36,359 bases of DNA from Candidatus Binatota bacterium (lineage in GTDB: Bacteria; Desulfobacterota; Binatia; UBA1149). The stretch lies in NCBI GenBank assembly GCA_012960245.1, contig DUBO01000014.1, positions 4,376 to 40,734 of the forward strand, written 5' to 3'. Under the pieces are notes generated by a model, which had not been told where the DNA came from, did not search any database, and was given only the letters and a program-made list of their open reading frames with translations. The translations under genes were made by a program, and so were the position numbers. Shown here one piece after another: positions 16,823-25,835 of the stretch (positions within the stretch are counted from its first letter, which is position 1; each line of letters opens with the position of its first letter).

Positions 16823-17059
16823 TCAGGAAAAAATAATCGCCAGGCCGCTGAAGAGCAGGAATCCCGCCAACACTGTCACCACGTGACCGGCTGCTATCAA
16901 CAGGCGCAGCGGCTCCTGCCCCGCAATCGACCGCGCCAGGCCAAGGCCGAACAACGAGGCCTCGGTGACAGCCAGCACGAGGGCAGCCGCGAACAAGGGG
17001 GTCGCCCACAGCACAATGCAGGAAACGAGGCAGAGCAGAAGTCCAGAAATCTGGTTCAC
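16823..17059 (-). CDS. Small hydrophobic membrane protein, unknown
   Basis: 78 residues from GTG at 17059, with two or three predicted membrane spans (about 4-31 and 52-77) separated by a short polar loop (LARSIAGQEPLR). No family is recognised. It starts 11 nt after the stop of the long secreted protein and ends 94 nt before the ArsC gene on the same strand, so it may be part of that transcript. The ribosome site is weak. Hydrophobic frames can arise by chance in GC-rich DNA, but the even helix-loop-helix pattern favours a real gene. Confidence 0.5.
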   Translation of the reverse strand: MNQISGLLLCLVSCIVLWATPLFAAALVLAVTEASLFGLGLARSIAGQEPLRLLIAAGHVVTVLAGFLLFSGLAIIFS

Positions 17060-17070
17060 AGCGCAGGGGG

Positions 17071-19581
17071 CTAGTTACTCTTGCATTTCACGGCACGGGC
17101 CGTGACCTTGCACACCACGGTGGGAGTTGTCAGACACTCGCCACTCACCACGTCGGCACCGAAAAGCAGGCTTGCCGTGAGTAGGGTCTGTCCGGCAGCG
17201 GCATTGAGATCTATACCGCCGGATTTGCCACCGGCCTTGATCTTGACCCGGGCTACCCCCCTCTTGGTGATTATCGAAACCGAGGCCTTGGTTATGCCGC
17301 CGTAGGCTCCGGTCTTATCCTTGAACTTAAACCTGACGTCGTTCTTGTTCTCAAAGGCAGAGGAGGGAATAGACGCGATCCATATCTCCGAACCGCTGTT
17401 GCCTCCCAGCCGACTGGTCAGGCCGGTGTCGCTGGGGAGAACGGTAAAGTCGGCCAACGGGAGATCGGCCTTGATCATCAGCTTGTCGGTGTCCACGCCG
17501 GGCTTCAGGCTTACCTTGACCCGGCTGCGGCCGGTGAGAGTCGGCGACAGTGCCTCGCAGCTACCAGACGAGCACTGGCCCGAGGGAGTGCAGAAATCAG
17601 GAGACGTACTGCAGGAGACCCCGTCGGCTTCCGGGGAATTGTCACAACCGGTAAGTACGCTGCAGGAATCCACCGTGCAATCGTTGCCGTCGTCGCACAA
17701 GTTGGCGTCGGGCACGTTGGCGCAGGTATCGGCAACACAGCTGTCCGCGGTGCAGGCTATTCCGTCGTCGCAACCGATCACGTTTACACACACGTGGGCC
17801 TGCGCATCGCAGGAATCCACCGTGCAACCAACACCGTCGTCACACAGTGACACCGCGGGATAGCCCGGCGTAGCGGCTATACAGCCCTCGTCTATGCAGG
17901 TCGCGCTGCAACCATCACCGTCGACCAGGTTGCCATCATCACAGAGCTCACCCGGGTCAGTTACACCGTTGCCACAATCTCCACAGGGCGAAAGGCTCGG
18001 CACCAGTTCTGTAACGATGGCCGGCGAATGACTGCCGGCGAGCGACGGTGGTACGGCCGCGAGTCGGTACCTCGCCCTGTTTTCGCCGCTCGGATCAGCG
18101 TTCATCGAACTGCCCGCCAGCGTGCTCACCGATCCATGCCCGGTGAGGATGTTTTTCCCCAGGTTGCCCTGGTTTTCGATGACGGCCGTCGAGAGCAGTT
18201 GGACCTCGCAGCCCTCGAGACTGATAGCCCCGAATATGCCTGATAGAGAAGCACCCGAGGTCAGGAGGCTGCCGCTCACCAGCAGGTTGCTTCCCGCCAC
18301 CGCGCTCACGGAGCCAGCCACGCCGCCATTTGAAGCCGAAGCGTCCACGTCGCCGTCAAGGACCAGCAGGCCAGAGGCTGATATATAAAGGTCCCCGCCC
18401 GCTGCCGATCCGCCAGTTAATTCAACCATCGAATCCGAAGCCAGGAGAATGTCGCCGCTGAGCGAGGCGATGTCCACGATCCCGCCGCCGCCCTGGCTAC
18501 CCTTCGCCAGTGATTCAACCGTACCCTCTACGTTGACACTGCCTTGGGCCTCCAGCGAAACATCACCTCCGAAGCCGTCGGGAATAGCACCGTTGGCTCT
18601 AATCTTTACGTAAGGCGAAACGTGCAGCGTTCCGCCGGCTTCGTAGAGCTGTTCACCCCCGTCACCGCCCACGCCGTTGGCCCCGTTTCCGTCAGTACTG
18701 AAGATCATACGGTTGGCCTGGCTGCCACCGCTTATGTCGATGTTGCCGGCAGCCGTCACGAAAATCTCTCCACCAAAGCCTTCGCCACCAGCCGCGTTGG
18801 CCGACAACGGGGCGTTCAAGTTAACGTTGCCCACTGCGTCGATTTCTATGAGGCCACCGTCGAAATCTCCGCCTGCGACATCTATTTCAGCGCTCACTGT
18901 AATATCCTGTCCGCCAAACAACGAGACGATACCGCCGCCGCCAAGGCCACCGCCGGTGGCCTGCAGACCGGCGCCCAATATCAGCGGACCAGCCAAGGCT
19001 GAAATCGAAATGTCCCCACCGTCAGAATCAGGGGTGGTACCGTCCATGTCTATCGTATCGCCCACCGAGACGCCGGCCGCGGCCGTTATTCTGACAGATC
19101 CCGGGTTAGCCACCGTTCCCCTTATCTTGCCGTTCAAGATCGCGTTGCCGTCACCGATGGTGCAGCTACCCGCCCCGAGCAGCGCGCATTCCAAATCGCT
19201 GAGGCAGGGAGTGCTCGTAGCACCACTGCAGGCTTTCCTGACCAGGAACACGGCTGATCCCCCGAAACCTCCCGCGCCCCTGATATCCACCCTGTTGTTG
19301 CCCGCGTCGAGTTCGAGTCGACCGCAGAGTACCTGCCCCGACGACCCGCCGAAGTCCAGGGTACCGCCACCCGTTACCTGCAACGTGCGCAGGCCAAAAT
19401 CGAGTACCGCACCGGTGTCAACGACCACCACAGAGTTAACAATGCAGGGGTCATCGGCGGGAGCGCAGACCTGGTCGGCAGTTGTGACGGCAGCAGCCGA
19501 AAAGGGAAAGGCCAAGGCTACAAGCAACGGGCCAACACAAAGGACTGTCCACAAAAAACGAGCGAAGGGGTTTTTGTTCAT
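17071..19581 (-). CDS. Large secreted beta-helix-like protein with Cys-rich tail
   Basis: 836 residues. Signal peptide (about 1-31, ending FSAAA). About residues 40-520 are Gly/Ala/Ser/Val-rich short repeats (GGDISISA, GNVNLNAPL, GGDVSLEAQGSVNVEG) typical of right-handed beta-helix or haemagglutinin-like filaments. One DUF4215 repeat follows near 535-560, then three CDDGxxCTxDSC units (about 573-650). A C-terminal domain (about 680-836) contains VRFKFKDKTGAYGGITKA and VKIKAGGKSG. That last domain resembles the tail of the 956-residue secreted protein at 29240. It is probably an extracellular surface protein. No catalytic residues were identified. Dyad site C and an 8-bp palindrome lie upstream. 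Confidence 0.85.
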   Translation of the reverse strand: MNKNPFARFLWTVLCVGPLLVALAFPFSAAAVTTADQVCAPADDPCIVNSVVVVDTGAVLDFGLRTLQVTGGGTLDFGGSSGQVLCGRLELDAGNNRVDIRGAGGFGGSAVFLVRKACSGATSTPCLSDLECALLGAGSCTIGDGNAILNGKIRGTVANPGSVRITAAAGVSVGDTIDMDGTTPDSDGGDISISALAGPLILGAGLQATGGGLGGGGIVSLFGGQDITVSAEIDVAGGDFDGGLIEIDAVGNVNLNAPLSANAAGGEGFGGEIFVTAAGNIDISGGSQANRMIFSTDGNGANGVGGDGGEQLYEAGGTLHVSPYVKIRANGAIPDGFGGDVSLEAQGSVNVEGTVESLAKGSQGGGGIVDIASLSGDILLASDSMVELTGGSAAGGDLYISASGLLVLDGDVDASASNGGVAGSVSAVAGSNLLVSGSLLTSGASLSGIFGAISLEGCEVQLLSTAVIENQGNLGKNILTGHGSVSTLAGSSMNADPSGENRARYRLAAVPPSLAGSHSPAIVTELVPSLSPCGDCGNGVTDPGELCDDGNLVDGDGCSATCIDEGCIAATPGYPAVSLCDDGVGCTVDSCDAQAHVCVNVIGCDDGIACTADSCVADTCANVPDANLCDDGNDCTVDSCSVLTGCDNSPEADGVSCSTSPDFCTPSGQCSSGSCEALSPTLTGRSRVKVSLKPGVDTDKLMIKADLPLADFTVLPSDTGLTSRLGGNSGSEIWIASIPSSAFENKNDVRFKFKDKTGAYGGITKASVSIITKRGVARVKIKAGGKSGGIDLNAAAGQTLLTASLLFGADVVSGECLTTPTVVCKVTARAVKCKSN

Positions 19582-19629
19582 GGTAGTGAGCTTCCAGTGG
19601 GAGCGCGCCCGACCGCGGCAACCGAGTTA

Positions 19630-19650
19630 TAGTATCTCTCATAGATACTA
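19630..19650. promoter_or_regulatory. Perfect palindrome in the promoter/leader of the 836-residue protein
   Basis: TAGTATCT (19630-19637) and AGATACTA (19643-19650) are exact complements around CTCAT. On the minus strand it overlaps a possible -10 element (TATCTA), 18 nt after TTGATG (19671-19666), and lies 49 nt before the ATG. It could be a repressor operator or an mRNA hairpin. Confidence 0.4.
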
Positions 19651-19689
19651 CGGCGCGCGCAACTACATCAAGGGTATATTTTTGCGACT

Positions 19690-19704
19690 CCCCCTGTGGG
19701 GGGG
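19690..19704. promoter_or_regulatory. C/G-tract dyad, site C
   Basis: CCCCC (19690-19694), TGT, GGGGGGG (19698-19704). It is 109 nt upstream of the minus-strand start at 19581 and 17 nt past the stop of hflC. There is no T-tract on either strand after it, so it is unlikely to be the hflC terminator. Confidence 0.4.
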
Positions 19705-19720
19705 CACAACGAAAGAAAGC

Positions 19721-20596
19721 TCAGCGTTTTCGCGACGAGGCGCGGGAGGAAACGAGAAGTTCCAGGAACTCAGTTGAGGGGGTCAGCACCACGGTGGTCT
19801 GTTCTCCCAGGGTTTTACGCCAGGATTCCAGCGTGCGGATAAAGCCGTAGAAATCAGCGTCGCGGCCATATGCCTTGGCGTACACGTCGGTGGCCAGGGC
19901 GTCAGCCTTACCGCGGATGATCTCCGATTCGCGGTTCGCGTCGGCGATAATGACCCGCTTCTCGCGCTCAGCCTGCGACCTGATCTTGGTCGATGCCTCG
20001 TCTCCCTCGGCGCGAAACTTCTTGGCCAGCCTCTCACGCTCGGTGCGCATGCGACGAAAAACGTTCTGCTCGTTCTTTTCGGGCAGGTCGGTTCGCTTGA
20101 TACGGACATCGACTACCTTGATGCCGTACTCGGCCGCCCTACGATCAGAATTCGACCTGACCACGTCCATGAACTTCGTTCGATCGCCCGATACCACGTC
20201 GGTACTGGTCACCTGTCCGATTGCCTCGCGCAGGTTGGAGTAAATGATGTCGTCGAGACGCGACTGCGCCCCGGCCTCGGTGAGAACGGTCTGGTAGAAC
20301 TTGAGCGGGTCTATGATCTTCCAGCGCGAAAAGTTGTCTACCACCAGCTGTTGCTTGTCGCGGGTTATCAACTCGCGCGGCGCGGCGTCGTACTCCATCA
20401 GTCTCTTGTCGAAGTAGACCACCTGGTGGACAAAGGGTATACGAAAGTTCAGCCCGGGTTCCACTATCGTGCGCATGGGCTTACCGAACTTGAGCACCAG
20501 CGCCTGCTGCCACTCGCCAACGCTGAAACACGCGCCCGCGTAAACAAGAGCTATCGCGGCCACCACGGCCACCACGGCTGCCGTCAGGCGGTTCAC
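19721..20596 (-). CDS. hflC: HflC, SPFH-domain regulator of FtsH
   Basis: 291 residues, close to E. coli HflC in length. It has an N-terminal membrane anchor (about 5-25), then the SPFH/band-7 domain (VGEWQQALVLKFGKP, EPGLNFRIPFVHQVVYFDKRL, TRDKQQLVVDNFSRWKIIDPLKFYQ). A charged coiled-coil follows (RMRTERERLAKKFRAEGDE, AEREKRVIIADANRESEIIRGKADA) and then DADFYGFIRTLESWRKTL. HflC pairs with HflK on the periplasmic face of the inner membrane to cage and modulate the FtsH protease. The ATG overlaps the stop of hflK by 4 bp, so the two are translationally coupled. Confidence 0.96.
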   Translation of the reverse strand: MNRLTAAVVAVVAAIALVYAGACFSVGEWQQALVLKFGKPMRTIVEPGLNFRIPFVHQVVYFDKRLMEYDAAPRELITRDKQQLVVDNFSRWKIIDPLKFYQTVLTEAGAQSRLDDIIYSNLREAIGQVTSTDVVSGDRTKFMDVVRSNSDRRAAEYGIKVVDVRIKRTDLPEKNEQNVFRRMRTERERLAKKFRAEGDEASTKIRSQAEREKRVIIADANRESEIIRGKADALATDVYAKAYGRDADFYGFIRTLESWRKTLGEQTTVVLTPSTEFLELLVSSRASSRKR

Positions 20597-21654
20597 CGGG
20601 GAACCTCGGCCGACCTGCTGCCCGCGCCACCGGAGCCGGTCACGCCGGCAAGCGGCAACAGCGGAAGAGCGCCGCGCGCGATTTTCTCGTCGACGATGAT
20701 CATGTTGACATCGGCGAACACCTCTTCGAGGGTTTCAAGGTACAAGCGCTTGCGCGTGACCTCGGGAGCGCGACGATAGGCGTCGTAGAGCAGATCGAAG
20801 CGCTGGGCCTGGCCCTCGGCTTCTTTAACTACTGACTCCGAGTAGCCATGCGCCTGGTTGATCAGCTGCGCAGCGTCGCCCCTGGCGCGGGGAAGCACGT
20901 CGTTGGCAAAGCCCTCGGCCTCGTTGATCAAGCGCTCCTTGTCCTGCTCGGCGTTGATCACGTCCTTAAACGCGTCCTGCACCGGGTCGGGTGGAACCAC
21001 GTCCTGCAGCTTGACGGTGACCACGTGCAGGCCCACCTGGTAGCGGTCGAGCATGGCCTGCAAAATCACCTGGGCCTCGGTCTGCACCTCCAGCCGTCCC
21101 TCTGTAAGTGCCCTGTTGATAGTATTGCGCCCAACCACCTCGCGCATGGCCGATTCGGCCGAGTCGCGAAGCGTTTCGGACGGGTCGCGGACGTTGAAGA
21201 GGAAGGCCTTGGGATCCTTTATGCGGTACTGGACGATGAAATCGAGATCCACGATGTTACCGTCCGACGTGAGCATGCGGGATTCTTCGGTCACCTGCCG
21301 ATAACGCGCCGGGGGCCCCACGTCTATCGTCCTGAAGCCCACTTCTTCCTTGAGCACCACCGTCACCGGCGGCTTGAGAACAGTCTCTACGGGCCACGGC
21401 AGGTGCCAGTGGAGGCCCGGCCCTGTGGTGGCCGTCACCTTGCCGAAACGAAGCACTACACCTGCCTCGCTTGGGTTGACCTGGTACACGCCGGTGGCGA
21501 GCCACAAGGCCAGCAGCAAGCCAACTCCGGCCAGTCCCAGCGCGCCGCCGAAGCGTCCCCGCAGCTTGGCCACCAGCTGGGCCAGCAGTTCCTCGGGTGT
21601 CGGCGGCCTCTGCCCGCCGCCGTTTCCAAATGGTGATCCGTATCCGTTGGACAT
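20593..21654 (-). CDS. hflK: HflK, SPFH-domain partner of HflC
   Basis: 353 residues. It has a Gly/Pro-rich cytoplasmic N-terminus (about 1-35), one membrane span (about 40-58), the band-7 domain (VNPSEAGVVLRFGKV, GPGLHWHLPWPVE, TSDGNIVDLDFIVQYRIKDP) and a coiled-coil (INEAEGFANDVLPRARGDA, QAHGYSESVVKEAEG). It then has YDAYRRAPEVTRKRLYLETLEEVF and a short disordered tail. This is the standard HflK architecture. It is first in the hflKC pair and divergent from the RND exporter, with 106 nt between starts. The ribosome site (GTAAG) is weak. Confidence 0.96.
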   Translation of the reverse strand: MSNGYGSPFGNGGGQRPPTPEELLAQLVAKLRGRFGGALGLAGVGLLLALWLATGVYQVNPSEAGVVLRFGKVTATTGPGLHWHLPWPVETVLKPPVTVVLKEEVGFRTIDVGPPARYRQVTEESRMLTSDGNIVDLDFIVQYRIKDPKAFLFNVRDPSETLRDSAESAMREVVGRNTINRALTEGRLEVQTEAQVILQAMLDRYQVGLHVVTVKLQDVVPPDPVQDAFKDVINAEQDKERLINEAEGFANDVLPRARGDAAQLINQAHGYSESVVKEAEGQAQRFDLLYDAYRRAPEVTRKRLYLETLEEVFADVNMIIVDEKIARGALPLLPLAGVTGSGGAGSRSAEVPR

Positions 21655-21760
21655 CTTACACGGGTACCCTTGCAGCGCGCAGGAGTGGTGTCAATGCCAA
21701 GCCCACGATGGGTCGCGCCGTGCTATAGATCCAGCACTGGGGCAAGATGGTTCCGCTGCG

Positions 21761-24133
21761 ATGATTGCCCCGCCCGCTACTACCCTGCCCGTGATTGCAA
21801 CGCTGACCGCTTCGGTGCTCATCGCCGCTGCCGCCCTGGCGTGGTACCGGCCGCGCAGCGTCGTCGATCACCCCCTCCTGGTACTGGCCGTACCGCTGCT
21901 GCTCTCGCTGCTATCGATGGCAGCGCTGGTGGACCCCGCCGGCCCCTCGCTGCGCATGCGCCTGGACCCGAGCGAAGAGCCCATGCTTGCTCCCGACGAC
22001 CCGGGGCTGGCGCCCTACCACCGGGCCACCGCTAATTTTGGGGACGACAACGTCTACGTGGTGGCCGTGGAGACAGCCGAGGTCTTCAACACCGAGTTCC
22101 TGCTCGCCATGCAGACGGCCAGCAACCGGCTACGACGGCTCAAGGGCGTGCGCAACGTGGACAGCCTGGTGACCACCACTCACTACGGTTACGACAACGA
22201 CATCGACACCGTGCTGGTGCGCCGGCTGATAGACCGGGTGCCCGAAGACCTCGACGCCATGGCCGCGCTCCGGGAGCGCGCGCTGTCGGACAGGGTTTAT
22301 CCGCGCAGCATCGTTTCGGCCGATGGGCGCACCGCAGCGTTGAACATCTCCTTTGCCAGCATGAGTGACGGCGACTTCGTGCAATCAGGACTCGACGAAA
22401 GTATACGGGCCATCGCCATCGAGGAATTTCCCGCACCCGCGAGCGTGTACGTCACCGGTCGCCAGCACGTCAAGACACGGGCCCATCACATCATGGTCGG
22501 CGATCTGTCGTGGCTCATCCCACTGGCCATGACCGTGGGCGCGTTCGTAGGGTGGCTGGTGACCGGCAGTCTTCGCGCGGGTTTCATCCCGGTGGGCGCC
22601 AGCGTGCTGGCCACCCTGTGGGTCTTTGCCACGTTGGCGGCGCTGGGCAGACCGCTCAACATGATCACTCTCGTCCTGGGCCCCGTACTCATCTGCGTGG
22701 GCGCGGTCTACGGCATACACATACTGGCGCGCTACGAAGCACTGGTCGACGAGGGCATGAACGCGCGCGACGCAGCCCTGGGCTCGCTCAAGGACACCGC
22801 CGCTCCCACGCTCATGGCCGGGGCCACCACGGTGGCGGGTTTTGCCTCGCTTGCCGGGTCCGACATCCCTGCCACGCAAGAGCTGGGCCTGCTGGCCGCC
22901 ACCGGCGTGGCCTGGGCCACCGTGTCTTCACTGTGTTCCATCCCCGCCCTGCTTTCCCTGCTGCCGCCACGGGGCAGCCGTAGACAAACGAGCGTGGGAC
23001 TGCGTGCGAACGCCCTCCTGCGGCGCCTGCTCGATTTGATCGCGGGCCTTTGTACGCGCCGTCCCCTGCCCATCCTGGCTGCCTGGGCACTTGTAGCCGT
23101 GGTATCGGCCGGACTGCTGCCGCGCATCGTGGTCGACACCGACTACCTGACCTTTTTTGACCCCGCCTCCAAGGTGAGAACAGACTTTGCGGCAGTCGGT
23201 CGACTGCTCACCGGCGCGTCGCCGGTTTACGTGGCCCTGCACGGTGGGCGGGAGGGAGCCTTTCGCGAACCCGGCACGCTGCGCGCGCTTGAACGTCTGC
23301 AGGCCGAGGTCGATCGCGTACCCGGTGTGAGGGCCACCACGACCATCGTAGATTTCATCGCCCCGCTTAACCGCGCGATGGAAAGAGGCGATCCCTCGGC
23401 AGAGCGCGTACCCGACAGCAAGGCCGGCGTGGCCGAGCTCATGTTCATGCTGCCGCGCAACCGAGTACGGGGCCTCGTCAACAGCAACCACAGCAGCGCC
23501 AACCTGCTGGTGCGCAGCTCGGCTACGGGTTCGGCCGCTGTCCGGCAACTCGAAGACGACCTCAAGGTGGCAATAACCCGGGCCGGGCTCCCCGCCGGGA
23601 TGGAAGCCAACGTCACTGGCAACACTATCTTACTGAACCACGGCGCCGACAGCCTCGCGCGTACGCAGACCACCATCGTTGCCTTCGCGGCGCTGGCTAT
23701 CTTTGTGCTCATGGCCAGGTTCTTCCGTTCGGCGGGCGCCGGTCTGCTCGCGATGATACCCAACCTCGTACCCGTACTGGTTTTCTTCGGTCTGCTGGGA
23801 GCGGGCGTAGCCATGCTGTCGCTCGCCACCAGCCTGCTCGGCTGCGTAGCACTGGGAATGGCGGTAGACGACACAGCTCACTTCCTGGTGGGTTACAAGC
23901 GCCGACGCGCGCGCGGCATGCAGGCCGAGGCCGCCGTTTCGGACTGCATAGCCACCCTGGGAAAGCCCATCGTGGTGACCTCCATCATGCTGTCGTCCGG
24001 TTTCCTGGTGCTGTTGCTGTCGGGCTTCGCGGCATTCCGGCAACTGGGCGCGCTGGCGGCGACGACCATGATGATCTGCCTGTTCGCCGACCTCACCCTG
24101 CTACCCGCCCTGCTGCTTCGTTTTCGGCGCTGA
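21761..24133 (+). CDS. RND-superfamily (MMPL/COG1033-type) exporter
   Basis: 790 residues from ATG at 21761. The open frame runs back to 21350, but that part lies antisense to hflK and is not protein-like. There are two repeated halves, each with a first membrane helix, a periplasmic domain and a five-helix bundle. The first bundle includes NMITLVLGPVLICVGAVYGIHILARYEA. The second ends with LGCVALGMAVDDTAHFLVGYKRR, whose paired Asp are the RND proton-relay signature. At about half the length of AcrB it belongs with the sterol-sensing/MMPL/HpnN-like group, which moves lipids or hydrophobic compounds across or out of the inner membrane. The convergent LolA-like gene is a frequent partner of such exporters. 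Confidence 0.92.
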   Translation: MIAPPATTLPVIATLTASVLIAAAALAWYRPRSVVDHPLLVLAVPLLLSLLSMAALVDPAGPSLRMRLDPSEEPMLAPDDPGLAPYHRATANFGDDNVYVVAVETAEVFNTEFLLAMQTASNRLRRLKGVRNVDSLVTTTHYGYDNDIDTVLVRRLIDRVPEDLDAMAALRERALSDRVYPRSIVSADGRTAALNISFASMSDGDFVQSGLDESIRAIAIEEFPAPASVYVTGRQHVKTRAHHIMVGDLSWLIPLAMTVGAFVGWLVTGSLRAGFIPVGASVLATLWVFATLAALGRPLNMITLVLGPVLICVGAVYGIHILARYEALVDEGMNARDAALGSLKDTAAPTLMAGATTVAGFASLAGSDIPATQELGLLAATGVAWATVSSLCSIPALLSLLPPRGSRRQTSVGLRANALLRRLLDLIAGLCTRRPLPILAAWALVAVVSAGLLPRIVVDTDYLTFFDPASKVRTDFAAVGRLLTGASPVYVALHGGREGAFREPGTLRALERLQAEVDRVPGVRATTTIVDFIAPLNRAMERGDPSAERVPDSKAGVAELMFMLPRNRVRGLVNSNHSSANLLVRSSATGSAAVRQLEDDLKVAITRAGLPAGMEANVTGNTILLNHGADSLARTQTTIVAFAALAIFVLMARFFRSAGAGLLAMIPNLVPVLVFFGLLGAGVAMLSLATSLLGCVALGMAVDDTAHFLVGYKRRRARGMQAEAAVSDCIATLGKPIVVTSIMLSSGFLVLLLSGFAAFRQLGALAATTMMICLFADLTLLPALLLRFRR

Positions 24134-24191
24134 CCTGCGCTGACGCTCAACTACGCTTGACGCCGCCAGCCCACGCAGCGGGCCGCGCGGC

Positions 24192-25061
24192 TCAGGGTCT
24201 CTGTTGAAGGTTCGACAACGCGAAGTCCGAGTCGGTGAGCCCCGGCTCGGGCTCGAGCAGGTCGACCACCAATCGCGAGTGGGTGTCTTCGAGCAGGTCG
24301 TGCATAGTCGAATCGGTAGCGATCCAGGTGCCTCCGAATTCGCTGATGCTGTCGTGCCGGGCCTCCATTCGCTTGGCAAGGACGTCGGCCTCGTCCCAGT
24401 ACTCGGTCTTGACCGGAACGTAGTGCTCTTTCTCGAGCCAGTTCTTCGTGCGCGTGTAACTCGAGCCGGCCTCGGGTCGCATGACGGCCTCGACCACGTA
24501 GCACGACATCCCCTTTACTTCTTCGTCAGCCCGCCTGGTGTAGTCAGCGTCCTCTATGTCACCCACGCTGACGAGAAAATCCTCGAAGCTAAAATCGGTG
24601 CCTGCTATATGCTGTCCCTTCATGCTCACGCGGTGGGTACGCCCGCGCGTGGGCGAAAAAATAAACTGCTCGTCCTCGGCCTGGTCATGGTGAACAAACA
24701 GGTAGCCCGTGTGGCGGAGCTCGTAGGGTCCCGTGAACTTGACGATGGTCCGTGAGAACACGTCGTCGGTGGCCTCATCTTCTTCGTCTCGGTAGTCGAG
24801 CGCCTGCGTCCAGAAGTTGACCCGCTGCGGGTTGCCGGCCTCGTCGCTGCTGGTGGCATAACTCTCCTGGTAGCTTGATTTGAGGCGCTTGCGATTCTTG
24901 AGAAGGCGGTCGTAGAGTTCGCGCCCGGTGAGTTTTTCGCCGATCTGGCTCTGCTCTTCAACCTCGGCCGCGCTCGGGTAATCCATCGGTCCATCGGCAG
25001 CTGTGACCACCGGCGGCAACAACAGGAACAAGAGAGACAACACCGCTGTACGAAACACCAT
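24192..25061 (-). CDS. Outer-membrane lipoprotein-sorting (LolA-like) protein
   Basis: 289 residues with a signal peptide (about 1-21, cut near VTAADG) and the features of the LolA-like family PF17131: a soluble half-barrel with SSYQESYATSSDEAGN, the FWTQALDY segment, TRTIVKFTGPYELRHTGYLFV-type strands, FIFSPTRGRTHRVS, FEDFLVSVGDIEDADYTRR and WLEKEHYVPVKTEYWDEADVLAKRM. Such proteins are periplasmic carriers of lipid or lipidated cargo and often accompany RND exporters of the COG1033 type, as here (convergent, 58 nt between stops). It is 3 nt downstream of the ceramidase-family gene and almost surely cotranscribed with it. Confidence 0.9.
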   Translation of the reverse strand: MVFRTAVLSLLFLLLPPVVTAADGPMDYPSAAEVEEQSQIGEKLTGRELYDRLLKNRKRLKSSYQESYATSSDEAGNPQRVNFWTQALDYRDEEDEATDDVFSRTIVKFTGPYELRHTGYLFVHHDQAEDEQFIFSPTRGRTHRVSMKGQHIAGTDFSFEDFLVSVGDIEDADYTRRADEEVKGMSCYVVEAVMRPEAGSSYTRTKNWLEKEHYVPVKTEYWDEADVLAKRMEARHDSISEFGGTWIATDSTMHDLLEDTHSRLVVDLLEPEPGLTDSDFALSNLQQRP

Positions 25062-25064
25062 GAG

Positions 25065-25778
25065 TTATCCTCGCCCCCGCGCGCCCAGTTGCTCGTAGAA
25101 CATATATCCAGCCGCCATCGAAAGTGCGCTCAGCAGGTGCCAGGTCGCGTGTCCTTGCAGAAAGTGATTGTCGGGGTCGCAGAACACTCGCGTAACGTCG
25201 AGCGCGGAAAAAACGCTTGCCGACGCCAGCAGCACGAGCATGACCGCGTACCAACGGTAGTCGTCGGGCCCGTCCGGGCGGCGGCTGCAGGCAATCTCCT
25301 GGCCCAGCAACACGAAGATCAGCCCCAGAACGATGAGCTGGATGGGAATCCCGAGCAGGTAGAACAGCACTACCAGCACCGAGCCAGCCGCTACCACGAA
25401 GCCCAGGTCACGAGCGATGGCCCCGCCACTGGCAGCGCCAAGGCGGGCGCGGTTAATGGCCAGCAGCAGGCCCAACCACAGGAACATCCCCACGAAATCG
25501 AGAAACTGCGTGAAAAAATTGTACGACGCGTGGTAGACGAGCGAAAACAGGCCGGTCAGCAGCATGGCAGGAGCAAACAGGCCCAGCCCGCGGCCGGTTT
25601 TGCCTTGTGAGCGCCGCCACAGCAGCAGGGCCACGAGCAGGTAGGCAATATTCGACCAGGTGTTGGCCGGCTCTACCACCCATGAACACAGGGGGGCCTC
25701 GCACCAATCCACGTTTGGCGGGGCCAGCAAACTCAGTGCCGACCAGGGACAGCCCGGCTGTAGGGGGGGCGCGTACAC
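25065..25778 (-). CDS. Alkaline ceramidase family membrane hydrolase
   Basis: 237 residues from GTG at 25778, with about seven membrane helices, the usual alkaline-ceramidase size (PF05875). Key residues are visible with the same spacing as human ACER3: S79, H83 (FSLVYHAS), D94 (QFLDFVG) and H210/H214 (QGHATWHLLSA), which bind the catalytic zinc. The N-terminal VDWCEAPL resembles the acidic site at the start of ACER proteins. Family members cleave ceramide or related N-acyl lipids to fatty acid and base. The true substrate in this bacterium is unknown. Its operon partner is a LolA-like carrier, with an RND exporter alongside, so a lipid-handling module is likely. Confidence 0.88.
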   Translation of the reverse strand: MYAPPLQPGCPWSALSLLAPPNVDWCEAPLCSWVVEPANTWSNIAYLLVALLLWRRSQGKTGRGLGLFAPAMLLTGLFSLVYHASYNFFTQFLDFVGMFLWLGLLLAINRARLGAASGGAIARDLGFVVAAGSVLVVLFYLLGIPIQLIVLGLIFVLLGQEIACSRRPDGPDDYRWYAVMLVLLASASVFSALDVTRVFCDPDNHFLQGHATWHLLSALSMAAGYMFYEQLGARGRG

Positions 25779-25835
25779 CGCCCCTACCTAGCAGGCAGGC
25801 GCAGCCCTATAAAGCCCCTCCCCTTTTTGACAGGC

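Noticed and set aside
21350..21760. 137-residue N-terminal extension of the RND exporter
   Set aside because: It runs antisense across hflK, has a composition unlike the rest of the protein, and the exporter's first membrane helix begins just after ATG 21761.
25760..25792. TAGGGG...CCCCTA inverted repeat at the start of the ceramidase gene as a seventh dyad
   Set aside because: The order is G then C, opposite to the other sites, it overlaps the start codon, and the arms are only six bases.
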